DNA from: Grammothele lineata
Lineage: Eukaryota; Basidiomycota; Agaricomycetes; Polyporales; Polyporaceae
Assembly: GCA_002150815.3 (NCBI GenBank)
Contig: NDFF03000038.1
Location: 310,001-374,000, forward strand
Direction: 5' to 3'
Length of the DNA stretch: 64,000 nt
In this document: piece by piece, positions 32,376 through 44,666 of the stretch
Layout: each line of letters opens with the position of its first letter
Numbering within the stretch: the first letter of the stretch is position 1
Notes under the pieces: model-generated
Databases searched by the model: none
The model's input: the letters and a program-made list of their open reading frames with translations, nothing else
Told to the model about the DNA's origin: nothing
Made by a program: the position numbers and the translations under genes

Positions 32376-33652
32376 TCTACCACATCCGCTACAACCACTC
32401 CCAGGAGCTCGTCTCCTCGGGCTGCTAACTAACGCGTGGCAAGCACAGAGTTATTCTCTCACAGACGCGTACGTTACAGCAAGACAGGGCTTCCAGTCTA
32501 AATACTAGAGTGTACCCTTTCAAATAGGGTAGGTCTTCAATCATCATACGCTCCTCAGACCGTGCGCCTACTAGCAAGCGTTAGTGCTCACAACGCCGTT
32601 TCAACAGGCTCCATGCGCGCATGGTCTCGCATATGCGAATATGCCTGGATTTGAGTTTTCGCGTACGCTCACAGCCAACATACAACACTTGTGTACGCTC
32701 ACAAGGGCTACTCATATTGACAGTAGTGGCCCATGTCCGGAAAGGAGCTGAATGAACCTGGTGTGAAGTTGTCTCCGCGACTCGGCCCGATTGTCGCGCT
32801 ACTGACGCCACGGTCTAGACAGGGTTATGTCATGCGCGCTGAGCCTCGGGGATCGAAAGCTGCCATAGGATTGACATGGATTCAGTTCCGCGGCGGCCGA
32901 AGGCCATAAGGTGGACTATGCGTGGGGATCGCGGGCAAATCGTAAGTTAGGACGTGGAACTTTGGATAGGCTGCGCACGTGAGGAGCACAGTGAATGGTG
33001 GAGAGAGAGCGGTTCTTTAGGGAGCTGTAGGAGCGATTTACTGATATCAGCTTGGGAAATGTGCTGCGCTCACGGCATACAGAAGCTACACTACCAACAC
33101 ACGTCGAAACGAAGAAGCAGGTACGTCTCTTCACACTAGGAAGTGGAAGCTTGTCCGCTTCTGACTTATCCTCATTCGGTCCTTCTAGGCGATAGACAGG
33201 TTGCTGCCCTCCACGAACATCCAGCTACAGACAAATGAGGACAGATCGCGGGAGATCCCACTGAGTTGTGCCGCGTGAAGGTTCGGATGCGTCCTCAGGG
33301 CCTCGTTCGATTCACATGCGGCCTCGGGAATCCTCGTGCGCAATGATCCTCGTGAGCAACGTGCGGACCGAAGACCGCTGACGCGCTAGGTTGCGTTTCA
33401 ATGGTTATGCTCACGTCTCAGTAGCCCAGCGGCTACTTACCTGCATGGTCAGCGCCACTAATAATTGAGTTACATTCAGAGGATCTAGCCTCAGCTGACA
33501 CGTGCACGTACCAGGGCCCCAGTACCGTTACTGCATGCGCTTTTTACACTTATAGCTCGTCATATTCTCTCAGATGGACGTCGCCCCAGTTCTCGTCTGT
33601 CTCGGCCCTTCTCCTGCGCTGCATCTCGATTCAGCCCACTAAGACTATTACG

Positions 33653-35977
33653 ATGTCCTCAGCGGATGCAGACGAAAAGCAGCAATGGCAACTCGAGGTT
33701 TCACCTGCGGCTGAAGTGAGTCATGATCCAGAGGTCACGAAGAACGAAGTCAGCCCTCGCCGGGTGTTGCGCAAACTCGATCTGCGACTCCTGCCCTTCA
33801 TCTCCTTCTTGTACTTCTTGGCCTTCCTGTGAGTTAATTGTCATCCACTATGTGCTACAGATCTGTGCTGACGTTGACGCAAGGGACCGCACCAACATCG
33901 GTACCTTTCTCACATCTACCGGACGCTTCGCGCGACCTTCTGTATATTGATGATGTTATTCCTAGGAAATGCGAAGGTCGCAGGTATAGCCAGAGACCTT
34001 CAACTTACCGGCTCGCAGATCAACGTATGCACGGCTGTCTTCTTTGTGAGTACACATTGTAACGGACGGAGGCGTGCATGTGGCGCTCACCCTGCTTTCG
34101 TAGATACCTTACGCTTCGTTTGAAGTACCCTCGTACGTTCAAGATTTATCTGGGTATCTCTATCGAATCTATTTCACGTCACAGCTCACGCTCTTCACAG
34201 GAATCTGGCGCTACGGTACTTCAAGGCCTCTGTATGGAGTAAGAGCATCAGGTATCACATTGTATTCGTTATTCTGATAGGGATCCCACCAGTCCCCTTG
34301 ATCATGTTCTTTTGGGGTGTCGTCATGCTCTCCATGAGCTTTGTTAAAAGCTATGGTGGATTAGTGGCGTACGTCTCCGTCATCGTCGGTGGCGCGTACA
34401 CTGATCGATATGCGACAGCGCCCGGTTGTTCCTCGGAATCACCGAAGTACGTTGCTCTTTTCTACATTCATTCTAGATGCCACTAACACTTGCGTTTAGG
34501 CTGGTCTGCTACCTGGGGTCACATTCTACTTCTGCATGTGGTACCCCCGTGCAGCCCAAGCGCAGAGATTGAGCATCTTCGTCTCTGCGGTGACTGCGGC
34601 TGGGGCATTTGCAGGTCCTATCGCGTACGCACTTGAGATGATGGACGGGTGAGTAGTGTCCTCTTTGTGTCATGTTGTATTGGCCTCATGTCTTGTCATA
34701 GTATCGGGGGCCTCCCCGGATGGTCATGGATTGTAAGTTCGCTGCCTACCTTAAGCGATACGTCGCCAATACTTCACGCTCTTCTAGTTCCTCTTAGAAG
34801 GCCTAAATGAGTAGTTGCCGTCTCGATTAGGCGTATTTCTTAACGTCTCTCTTCGAGCAGTGACATCTGTGGTTGCGATCATTGCATACTTCTGTATATA
34901 CGATGTGAGTAACCTTACTACTCTACTACTGAAGGTCCGCGCTGACGTTTCGTACAGATTTCAGAAAACGCTTCTTTCCTAAGCGAAGAGGAAAGGACGT
35001 GGTTACTTGAGACCATCAACCACGACAACGCGGGGCTCTCTAAGAGCTTCCGGTGGAAGTTCCTCGGGCAAGCACTGCGCGATCCGAACGTCTATTTGTT
35101 GACGATCGTATATCTCCTGTACGTTTTCATACATCGCGATCACTGTGCTCACACTTCAATCTTATGCATACAACCGTACTCTGGCAGCGCCGTCATTCCT
35201 AACTACGCGTTCGCAATTTTCCTGCCCACGCTCATCAATGGACTTGGATTCTCGGCAGCGAACGCGCAACTCCTCTCCGCCCCTCCCAACCTCGCCGGCT
35301 GTGTCACTACAGTGTTATTTGGGATACTCTCCGACCGCTTCAACGCGCGTGGGCCGTTCGTCGTGATAGGCACGTCCACGGCGCTCGCTGGCTATGTTAT
35401 CCTTTTCGCGACTTCCTCGCCAGGAGTGGGTTATGCAGGCACTGTGATTGTCGCGTGTGGGGTTAGCCCGTGCGTCGCGTGCATAATCGCGTGGGTGGGT
35501 GGGAACATCGGCGGAGAAGTCAAACGTGCTGTGGTCATCGGGATAGTCACTGGCATTGGAAAGCTCGGCGGGTAAGTCTTCAGGTAGCATGTTCCAGATA
35601 CTTTGCATATATACTGAGAGAACTCATCCTAGGATCGCGTCGTCGCTCATCTACCGCACACAGGATAGCCCGCGATACTTGCCAGGGCATGCGGCGAACA
35701 TATCTTTCCTCTGTGGCTCGTGAGTCTAGATATTGCTTCTCTGCTACGCTCATAGCGCTGATTTTGCGACTCTTATAGTACTGTTCTTTGTCTCGTTGCA
35801 ATGTTCTCCTTTACTTACCAGAACCGTAAGAAAGTTGAACGATGTATGAGGGAGGAGATTACGCCTGGCATGGAGGAGAGATATGCCGACATGGGGGATG
35901 CCTCTCCCTTGTACCGGTATGTTCTCAGCTCATTCATGGCGCGCTTTGCTTATACAGGATATAGATACACGATGTAG
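33653..35977 (+). pseudogene. MFS transporter copy 1, one broken splice donor
   Basis: Major-facilitator transporter of the Dal5/allantoate-permease (anion:cation symporter) type. ATG 33653 (MSSADADEKQQWQLEVSP), then LRKLDLRLLPFISFLYFLAF, DRTNIGNAKVAGIARDLQL, FFWGVVMLSMSFVKSYGG, RLFLGITE, LLPGVTFYFCMWYPRAAQAQ, the cytosolic loop SEEERTWLLETINHD, IPNYAFAIFLPTLI, FGILSDRFNARGPFV and a tail ending LYRYTM. Nearly all introns keep GT-AG and phase. At 34806-34812 the expected donor after FLLEGL reads ATGAGT, not GTGAGT (copy 2 has GTAGGT). Reading on meets TAG and the nearest GT (34811) gives the wrong frame. So the copy is probably defective, unless this is a base error. Confidence 0.75.
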
Positions 35978-36375
35978 TAAGATCAACCACGATATATTAT
36001 GGTTTCCATCCAGCGTACATCCCCTCATCGTGTACAGTGGTGCAGAATAGGTGTACGTCCGTCTCTGAATGACGTTTTACAAGGAACCGTGTGGTAAATC
36101 GGACATGCGTAGAGCACACGACGGTGACCGTTGTTGTGCCGATGTAGTACGGTAAAGAGTGTTAGTGCTAGTTGTGCCGGCGAGAGGATTGAGCAACTGG
36201 AACGATGTGTTTCTAAGGCCGAACGTAGCACATTGATGAATGGAAGTCTCATGCCAAGCTCTGAGACGCACTCGGGATACACGAATCAGTCGAGACGAAT
36301 GTAGTGGCCAGGGCAAGCAGCTTCGAGAACGACTGCCAGCCATAGTAGCATAGCTAGCGAAGCCCCAAATGGTAG

Positions 36376-36450
36376 GCACACAAACATTGACAAATATCCG
36401 CCACAAGCGCGTGCGTCGTTCGTTCGAACCCTTCCCATGCCGTTTCTGCT
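36376..36450 (+). repeat. dispersed motif, copy B
   Basis: CAAACATTGACAAATATCCG then CCACAAGCGCG and GTTCGTTCGAACCCTTCCC. Closest to copy A, as expected from the surrounding duplication. Confidence 0.65.
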
Positions 36451-37769
36451 ACATGAACCGCCACCGCGGCCTCAGACTGCCTATCAGTGCAACAGGGCAC
36501 AAGCCTATCTTTGAGAGAACGGCCATCCAGCGGCCCTGGAAGAAAAGCTCGACCTTTGGTCGAGAAAGAGTGTATTCTTGCAAGAAGGCGAGTTTTCAGT
36601 ACGCTCGTCAATCGAGTCAGGAGTTACTATTCAGCGCTCACTCAGCTCATGTGCTCACCGGCAGATCCGTTCCTCGAAGAACTTCGGCTTACCAGCCCGC
36701 ACGCCTCCGCACGCTCCGACGTATGCCAGTGTCCACGTAAGTGGATCCACGATCAAATTTGCATAGCGCCGGAGAATGGTTGCACAAATCTTGTCTCAAG
36801 ATGTCCGAGGTTGCATACACGGGGCTAGACAAAAACCTGCGGCGGCCTAGGAATGAACTCAGTACGTCCTTCAGGCCCTCGCCGGTTGCATCGATTGTCG
36901 CCTTACTGAGGCGATGGGCCCGATAAATCAGCTATATGCGCATGGAGCTCCGTTAAAGACCGGGGTTTGGAATATGTCGTGGGATTGACGTGTATTCAGT
37001 TCCGCGGAGACCGCAATCAATCGGAGGCCATAGAGCGGACTATGTGCGGGGATCGCGGGGAAATCGCAAGTGGGGATGCGGAGCTTCGGTTAATAAGTCG
37101 TTCATCCGGATCTCACTGAACGGTGGAGAAGGTGTTCTGCTGCGAAATGATGACTGGAATGTGAGAGCGACATGCTAATATCACCTTGGGAAATGCGCTG
37201 CGCTAACGGCATACAGAAGCTTTACGTGCCACCAATAGCACGCGTCTTGATGAAGAAGCAGACGAGTCTGTCCGCTTCACACTAGTCGTGCCCCTGGGGT
37301 CATTCTAGGCCATAGATAACAGGGAGCTACAGGTAAATATAGACGGATCGGCGGAGGATTCCACTTATTTGCGCCACGCGAAGACGATTCAGGCGTATCA
37401 GCGATGTCTCCGAGAGTCCTCTACCGTTCAAGTACTACTTCGGAGGCCCTCGCGCGCGCAACGATACTCGTGAGCATAGGGTCAAATGATGGCCGCCAAC
37501 ACGCCGATGCGTGATTAAATCGTTAGTTATACTCACGTCTAGGTAGCTTAGCGGCTATTCACCTACGTAGCCCGCGCTGACGATAACTGAATTGCAGACA
37601 GAGGATCTAGCCTCTGCAGGAACGCGTACGTACCAGGACCCCACTGCCGCTACTGCATGCGCTTTTCCGCTTAAAGGTCGCATTCTTCTATCAGGGCGTC
37701 GCCCCTGTTCTCGCCCTTCAAGCTCGGCCCACTGTGCTACGTCTTGGCTCAGCCCACGAGAATCCAGCT

Positions 37770-40104
37770 ATGTCCTCAGGAAGTGTTGACGAAAAGCAGC
37801 GGTGGCAGGTAGAGGTCTCCCCTACAGCTGGAGCAAGTCACGATTCGGAGATTGCGAAGAGTGAAGTCAGCCCTCGCCGAGTACTACGTAAACTTGATCT
37901 ACGACTCCTGCCGTTCATCTCTTTCTTGTACTTCATGGCCTTCCTGTAAGTTTGCTCTTACTGGCTATTCATTAGAGATCTGGACTAATAGCGATATAAG
38001 GGACCGTACCAATATCGGTGCTTATCTCGCCACTATGAGAGCTTTCGCGGGAACTTACGATTTGATTCCTAGGAAACGCGAAGGTTGCAGGTATAGCCAG
38101 AGACCTTGAGCTCACGGGCTCTCAGATCAATGTATGCACGGCCGTCTTCTTTGTGAGTGCATACCGTTGCGGACCAAGATGCGCACGTTGCGCTGATCCT
38201 GCTCTTGTAGATTCCTTATGCCTTGTTTGAAATACCTTCGTACGTTTCAGGATTACGCTGAGTATCTCAATATCAAATCGGCGAGAGCTCACGCCGTTCA
38301 CAGGAATCTGGCGCTACGATATTTCAAGGCCTCTGTATGGAGTAAGAGCGTCGCATTTCACATCGTAGTCGTTGTTCTGATTGAGATTACACCAGTTCCG
38401 CTGACAATGTTCTTCTGGGGCGTCGTAATGCTCTCCATGAGCTTTGTGAAAAGCTATGGTGGGCTAGTGGCGTACGTCTTCATTGCTATATTGCGGTGCG
38501 TGTGTTGACCAATCTACGACAGCGCCCGAGTGTTTCTTGGGATTACCGAAGTACACAGCTGTTTTCTACGCTTCTCTGCGCCTGCTGATGCTTATGCACG
38601 TAGGCTGGTCTGTTTCCTGGGGTCACATTCTATCTCTGTATGTGGTACCCTCGCGCAGCTCAAGCGCAGAGACTGGGGATTTTCCTGTCTGCCGCTACTG
38701 CAGCTGGTGCATTCGCCGGACTGATCGCTTATGCGATTGAAATGATGGACGGGTGAGTGGTGTCCTCTACACCTTTGATGTCCGATTGGTCTCACGTCTC
38801 GTCGTAGCGTCGGCGGCCTCCCCGGATGGGCATGGATTGTAAGATGAGCTATCTACCTTCACCGAATGCGTCACTGATGATTTAACACGTTCTTCTAGTT
38901 CCTCTTAGAAGGCCTATGTAGGTAACGTGTACCTCGGTTTAGGTGTGTTTCTCAACATCCTTCTATGAATAGTTACCTCGTTAGTCGCAATCGCTGCCTA
39001 TTTCTGCATGTATGACGTAGGTATCCTTGTTGTACGACTACTTCAAGCGCAGCATTGATTCTTCACATAGATTCCGGAGGCTGCTTCTTTCCTTACCGAA
39101 GAGGAGAGGACGTGGTTGATCGAGACCATCAATCACGATAACGCAGGGCTCTCAAAGAGCTTCCGGTGGAAGTTCCTTGGGCAGGCGCTGCGCGATCCAC
39201 ACGTCTACTTGTTGGCGATTGTATATCTCTTGTACGTTCTCTTCTGTTTTCACAGTTATGCCTGCATCTCAAGTAACCAACTGCACTGTTATAGCGTCGT
39301 CATTCCTAACTACGCGTTCGCGATTTTCCTGCCTACGCTCATCACAGCACTCGGCTTCTCGGCTTCAAACGCTCAGCTCCTCTCCGTCCCGCCCAACCTC
39401 GCCGGCTGCGTTATCATGATTCTCTTCGGTGTACTGTCCGACCGGTTCGACGCACGTGGACCGTTCGTCCTCATAGGCGCGTCTACCGCGCTCACTGGTT
39501 ACGCTATCCTCTTTGCAACCCCTTCAGTTGGCGCGGGGTACGCAGGTACCGTGCTCATCGCATGCGGCGTCTTTTCGAGCGCTGCGTGCCTCCTCGCGTG
39601 GGCTGGTGGTAATATGGGCGGCGAGGTGAAGCGCGCGGTAGTAATTGCACTGATAATCGGTGTTGGAAAACTTGGCGGGTACGTGTCGAGTGTACCCGCC
39701 TCAGATATCGTTCCAACATGCTAAGAGCTCGCCTCTAGGATTGCATCGTCACTTATCTACCGCCTGCAGGATAGTCCGCGGTACTTGCCAGGGCACGCGA
39801 CTAACATATCTTGCCTTTGCGTGTCGTGAGTCTAACGCTCCTGTATGCTACACTCCCGAATGCACGCTCATTAGACGTTTCCTACAGCGCCGTGCTCTGT
39901 ATCGTCGCGATGTTTTCCTTCTCTTACCAGAATCGCAAGAAAGTTGAACAATGCGCTCGAGAGGGAGTTACGCCTGATATGGAAGAGAGATATGCCGACA
40001 TGGGCGATGCGTCTCCTTTGTACCGGTTTGTTCTTCATTTCTTTCTCATAGACATGGGCCAAGTGCATGAATCCGCTTACACCGGATGCAGGTACACAAT
40101 TTAG
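37770..40104 (+). CDS. MFS transporter copy 2 (Dal5-like)
   Basis: Paralogue of the preceding MFS gene with the same exon plan. ATG 37770 (MSSGSVDEKQRWQVEVSP). Helices and loops: LRLLPFISFLYFMAF, DRTNIGNAKVAGIARDLEL, FFWGVVMLSMSFVKSYGG, ARVFLGITE, LFPGVTFYLCMWYPRAAQAQ, FLLEGL followed by TSLVAIAAYFCMYD across a normal GTAGGT intron, EEERTWLIETINHD, LSDRFDARGPFVLIG, and the end LYRYTI then TAG. All splice sites I checked are usable. In the segment SKSVAFHIVVVVLI (about 38340-38390) a putative 42-bp intron lacks an AG at the copy-1 position, but reading through is in frame. Likely substrates of this subfamily are carboxylates, vitamins or ureides; none can be assigned. Confidence 0.85.
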
Positions 40105-40477
40105 TATTGGAACACACGCGTACTATCAACGTCCATCCACCATACATGTTCTCTTTCGTGTAGTTGTGCAGCAGATAAGCACCTGAACTCATGTATTATG
40201 GTAGACGGGTCCACTGGATGGCGTATGTTGGGCCTCAAATGTGTGAATTGAGGCTACATGTCCGGACTCCGACTGGATGTCGTGCTGATATTGACTGAGA
40301 CCCTTATCTTACGTACCATTTCGGCAGAAAATATGACTACTACTATATCGTAGGGAGAATCTGCAGGGGACTGTCGGATCCGTTTCATGGTTGAGAGGGT
40401 GAACTTGTGCGCGCGCGCACGCGCAAAGCTACTTACCGCATGAGCTTCGAGCAGACGCCCGGGGGCACAAGAGGAAC

Positions 40478-40520
40478 GCAAATACAGACAAACATCAGCC
40501 ACAGGCGCGTCATCGCGACT
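40478..40520 (+). repeat. dispersed motif, copy C
   Basis: GCAAATACAGACAAACATCAG then CCACAGGCGCGTCATCG. It lacks the TTCGAACC box seen in copies A, B and F. It sits just after the 3' end of duplication unit 2. Confidence 0.6.
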
Positions 40521-41031
40521 TGGAGGGTAAGGGCATTACATCTTACACCTCTCCCTTGATGATCGCGTCCAGTTCATTACACGAACCTTCGAACCTGTCC
40601 GTCCGTTAGTCAGTCGAAGGCTCAGATATTCGACGTGCAGAAGTGTACTGCTGCAAGCACCAGTGGGCGCGCCAAGAGCGCCGCGCGATCATCTGGCCTG
40701 CGCAGAGATTTTCATTGCGTTCCTCATAACCTCTTCTATCTTGCGACATGAAATATTAATTTTGTTTGTGGTCGTAGATACACGCGTATTACTCCAGAAG
40801 ACGTTCTTGAAACAATGGAACCAGTCCCGATCAACGCCCAGAATAACGCTACCGCGACGTGCTTTCACAGTAAGTACATCGACTTACTGAACATTCGCTA
40901 CAGTACATTACCACAACATCACTGTGCCTAGTACAACATGAACGACTAGTAAGTCTACTACGTTTTTGCTTTATGTCTCTAGATCCTATGGCGGAAGTGA
41001 TTGTTCGTTTATCACGACCTCGATGTGGCGT

Positions 41032-43420
41032 TCACGCAGTCTCGGGCCGGTACAAGGCGACCTTCATCGGCATCATCGGCTTCGACCCATTGCCCACGGT
41101 AGGGAAGCGGAAGTTCGACATGTTCCAAGTTATCTTCTTGCCGGACGGCGAGAATGTGAACCTCGACAGCAATACGCAGAGGACAGCCTCTACATTAGGA
41201 TCCCGCAAATGTAAGCACCGTTCGCAAATCCGAGCCGAGAATACTCACTCATCTCCAGCTGCGAGAATTGAAAGCCGCTGAAGACCGGGATTGTGAGCAT
41301 CCACATCATAGACTCACGACGGATTGTGATGCTCACATGCACGATCGGCCCCCGCCCAAGAACGTCATCCTAGAATGTTCGGACACGAGTCCTCAACGCC
41401 TGTATAACATGCCATCTAATTATGATTATACTCACAAGTTAGAATACACCCCAGGCATCTTAGCACTAGTCACGCTTTCTGGGAGAGGTTTGAGCCATCT
41501 CTCGGGCTTCCACTCTAGAGCGTCTTCTCCCCAGAGAGCCTGATACCGATTGGCGGCGAGCATGCCGATTCCCATGGCAGTCCCCTTGGGTACGAAGAGG
41601 GACTCGAGCATCTGTCCATCTCTGCCCCGGATTGGCGCAGAGAGAGGGAGAACAGTGTCCTTCCGCGTCCTATGGTCTCAAGGTGAGCACAGATGCCAAG
41701 ATCTTGACAGCGCAGGAATCGTAGACAGGTACTGACTCGCGGAATACGTGTGTGACCGGAGCGAATAGCCGGAGCGTCTCCCGGCAGACAGCGTCAAGGT
41801 ACGGCAACGCGAATAGCTCGTCGTAGTCGAGCGCCTCGCGTCCGTCAAGTGCGGCAAGAATCTCCGTACGCAGCCGTTGCTGCACTTCGGGGTGATCGCC
41901 CAAGAGAAGAAGGGTCATCGAAAGCCCGTTAGAAGTCGAGTCCATCCCGGCGAAGATGAATGTTCTATGCTTAGCATCAGCATCCGGCGTGGTGCCGCCA
42001 TCGAACGTACCCGGTGACGTACCCGATTTGTGCAATGATCTCTTCCTCAGGGAGCTTCTCGTCCCCGATAGCGCTGATGTTGGCGCGTACTAGAACCTCA
42101 GAATCGGTACGTGTTCATTCCACGAGAGAAATTAACGGCTCACTGAGGATGCTCAGCAAGTCTTTCCCCTCCCCCACCTGTCTCTTCACCGCCTCATTGC
42201 CGTGAGCAAGGGCATCCAGTTTAGCGCGATAAATCTTCTCGCTTTCTCGCTGCATTCCGTCTATGAATATCTTCATTTTCTGGACGCCTTCGTGTGGAAT
42301 TAGCTCCACGAGCTTCCGTTGAAGTGCAGGCGGGCCGAAGGTGGGGATATACGGCAGCAAACGGCGGAGGTGATTCAGCGTTGCAACGGCCGGGCTATTA
42401 GGTTGCGCGGTTATGTTGCGAATAGAAAGAAGCTCTGAGTCATCCTGTATAACGACCTACTGAGGTCGTGAGACACACCTCAGCATCTTGATGAGCGTCG
42501 CAAACTCGTCCGAAGAGTCTGCGACGAGAGGATCAAACGAGTGTCCGAGACCCGCTTGGCCAATCAGTTCTAGTGCCGTACGGCCCATCCACTCTAGCAT
42601 GTCCAGTTCCACTGGCTCGACGCCAACGCGTTGCTTGAGCGCTGCTTGGAGTCGACCACAAACCTCGTTGCAGAGTGGTGCCATGCGCCGCATGTGGGCG
42701 GTCGAGAAGACCGGGTTGAGCATCTTGCGCTGCCGGCGATGATTCTCTCCTGTGCACGCGCGAATAAGAAAGACATCGATGGAAAGACAGGCCGGAAAGG
42801 TTCATAGAGCGTTAGTGATTGACTTTGACAGGTCAAAGGAGGGGCGCACCAAGAGTAGAGAGGAGACCAGGGCCGAAGCGGATCTTACTATATCTACTCC
42901 GTGTCAACCATGGAACGCCACAATTAAATCGGAAGGACAAACGGGTACGTACTTGATAAACCACTCTGCCTCCTCGTAGACATACGGTTCTTTGATGAGC
43001 ATTGCGTGCAGGGCTACAGGGTCCCAGACGTATAGCATTCTATGCTACATTCGCATGGGGCAGAACAGGTCATCTCGGGAGCCCTCACGCAAAACTATTA
43101 TAAGACGCACGCCGAGAGGCCCTCGAAGTTTTGCGACGCCAGGGTATGAGTCGGTCATATTCTGAAGGAAATCCCAGCCTTCGCGCTTGTGGAGAAGCGT
43201 TCTGAGACTCCCTGGGATGAGGATGTAAGCCGACTGCTCATTCTATGGCTAGATCGTGAGCCATTTCAGTGATCAGCTCACCATAAACCAACGAGTCCGC
43301 TTGAGGACCGGGAACGTTGTCGATGGGCGAGCTAAGCAGGAACTGTTTGAAGTACTTCCATACCACTGCAGCTGTGAGCAGCGCGAGGGGCCAAACCGAC
43401 ATCGGTAACTGAGAAGGCAT
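41032..43420 (-). CDS. cytochrome P450 monooxygenase
   Basis: About ten exons on the minus strand. Start ATG 43420 gives an N-terminal membrane anchor (PLALLTAAVVWKYFKQFL) and the hinge SSPIDNVPGPQ. Later exons: MLYVWDPVALHAMLIKEP, NKIRFGPGLLSTLG, ENHRRQRKMLNPVFSTAHMR, I-helix FAGMDSTS, the ExxR motif in CRETLRLFAP, WKPERWL, and the heme loop LMTFLGGGRSCIGFQFSQLE (FxxGxRxCxG). It closes with FRFPTVGNGSKP and RPETA, TGA at 41034-41032. All P450 signatures are present and no frame break is seen, so it is probably active, at the ER membrane. It resembles the large basidiomycete families near CYP5144/CYP5150, but I cannot place it by eye. An upstream ATG at 43486 is in frame; 43420 fits homologues better. 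Confidence 0.88.
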
Positions 43421-44666
43421 GTTGCGTGTACTAGGGAAGGCAGATGAGCAGACGAGTGATAGGCGAACCCAGCTCCTGTAGGTCATGCCCTTGCTTTTTC
43501 GGAGCTCTTATGGTCATTCTCGTGAAGGTTTTGCCAAGCCTAAAAATTTTGCTTCGTGTTGAGAACCTCTCGGTAGACCGATCGGTGATTGAGATACGAA
43601 TAAGCCCGGGCGGTCAGTGACCAACCAGAACGCACCTATAGCCTCTCTCTTATGGGCGTCATATAGTCGGGTCAAAGCCTACGGAAAGCGCTGCGTACAT
43701 CGTAACCATAGAATAAGTTAGTGATCTAAGACATAAATGAAACCACTTCTATCTGAGAGACGCTGTCTTTCTCGCTTTCCACCGTGACCTCCCCGATTAT
43801 TTCAAGGGTGTCGGTCGGGTGTCGGCCGATGCTTTGGGCACGGTTCTCTTTCAGGTCCACCTTTCAGGCCCGGGCCACCGCCAGAGACATATCTGGCGTC
43901 ATCACAAGTGCCACCGACCGCCATGAGCTTCCGGACTGACGTTTATTTTTAGTCTATCCACTTTCATGATCATAACCATGACGAGGCCCTGGTCAAGCGC
44001 TACAAGGATGAATACACAAGAAATACTGGAATGATTAATTCTCCACAATTTGCCTTGCTGCTAATGGCCTATTAGCACGTACCCCACCACCCGAAGCGTG
44101 TCAGGAAGTAAGGTAAGACAACACACATTCGAAGCGTAACAGAATATCCGTATGGAGCACTAGATGTGTATGTACTGTCTGCCACGCGACGTCGGACAAA
44201 GTTACCGCCACAACCGCGCGCATCGCGTGCTATAGGTAACTTGAAGGTGTAGACGCGCCAGTGTACGATACGCATCCAACTTACCAGTCATGCGGGCTGC
44301 CCAGGAACTGTATGGGACTGATGGCCGGAACGTGGATTTGATATCGTATGATAGCGTGACTATGCTGTCATGATCCGGCCCATGTAACGTTACAGTGACG
44401 CGAGAGGTTATGACAGCCTGAGGCTCTGTGGAACTCATTGGCAGAGGCGTACTGTACAACTCCCCGGCAATCGGGTGTTCCTAAGAAGCAACAAGTTGTT
44501 TCGATGTTATGTTCAAGCAGTATCATTATATTCTGTGATATTCAACCACCTTTCATTAATACTCCTCCCTGTGTGCTTCACGTCATCTACAGTCTATGGC
44601 TATACACCACCAAGCAGCTCCAACATTGACTATTGATATACCATTCTACGACGTACACTACTAGCC
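43421..44666. other. intergenic, no gene seen
   Basis: About 1.2 kb between the P450 start and the 3' end of the small secreted-protein gene. It holds only short frames, plus copy D of the dispersed motif (44187-44225). Confidence 0.4.
44187..44225 (+). repeat. dispersed motif, copy D (weak)
   Basis: GACAAAGTTACCGCCACAAC followed by CGCGCGCATCGCG. The least similar of the six copies, recognised by GACAAA, CCGCCACAA and the CGCG run. Confidence 0.4.

Larger units (their letters stand above)
32250..36080 (+). repeat. tandem duplication unit 1 (with MFS gene)
   Basis: This unit and the one at about 36365-40150 align over their length in the same order: the short dispersed motif (32302 and 36376), an upstream block (GATTCAGTTCCGCGG.. 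GGGGATCGCGG; 32889 and 36999), the sequence preceding the ATG, the whole MFS gene and its 3' flank. The offset between start codons is 4117 bp. Non-coding parts have diverged markedly, so the duplication is not recent. Confidence 0.75.
36365..40150 (+). repeat. tandem duplication unit 2 (with MFS gene)
   Basis: Second unit of the duplication described at 32250-36080. It begins with motif copy B and runs through the 3' flank of the second MFS gene, where CATCCACCATACATGTTCTC matches CATCCAGCGTACATCCCCTC of unit 1. Copy C of the dispersed motif follows at 40478. Confidence 0.75.

Noticed and set aside
44160..44240. MITE or CRISPR-like array from repeated GCCACA/CGCG motifs
   Set aside because: No regular spacing or terminal inverted repeats; it is one weak copy of the dispersed motif. 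A eukaryotic genome would not carry CRISPR.
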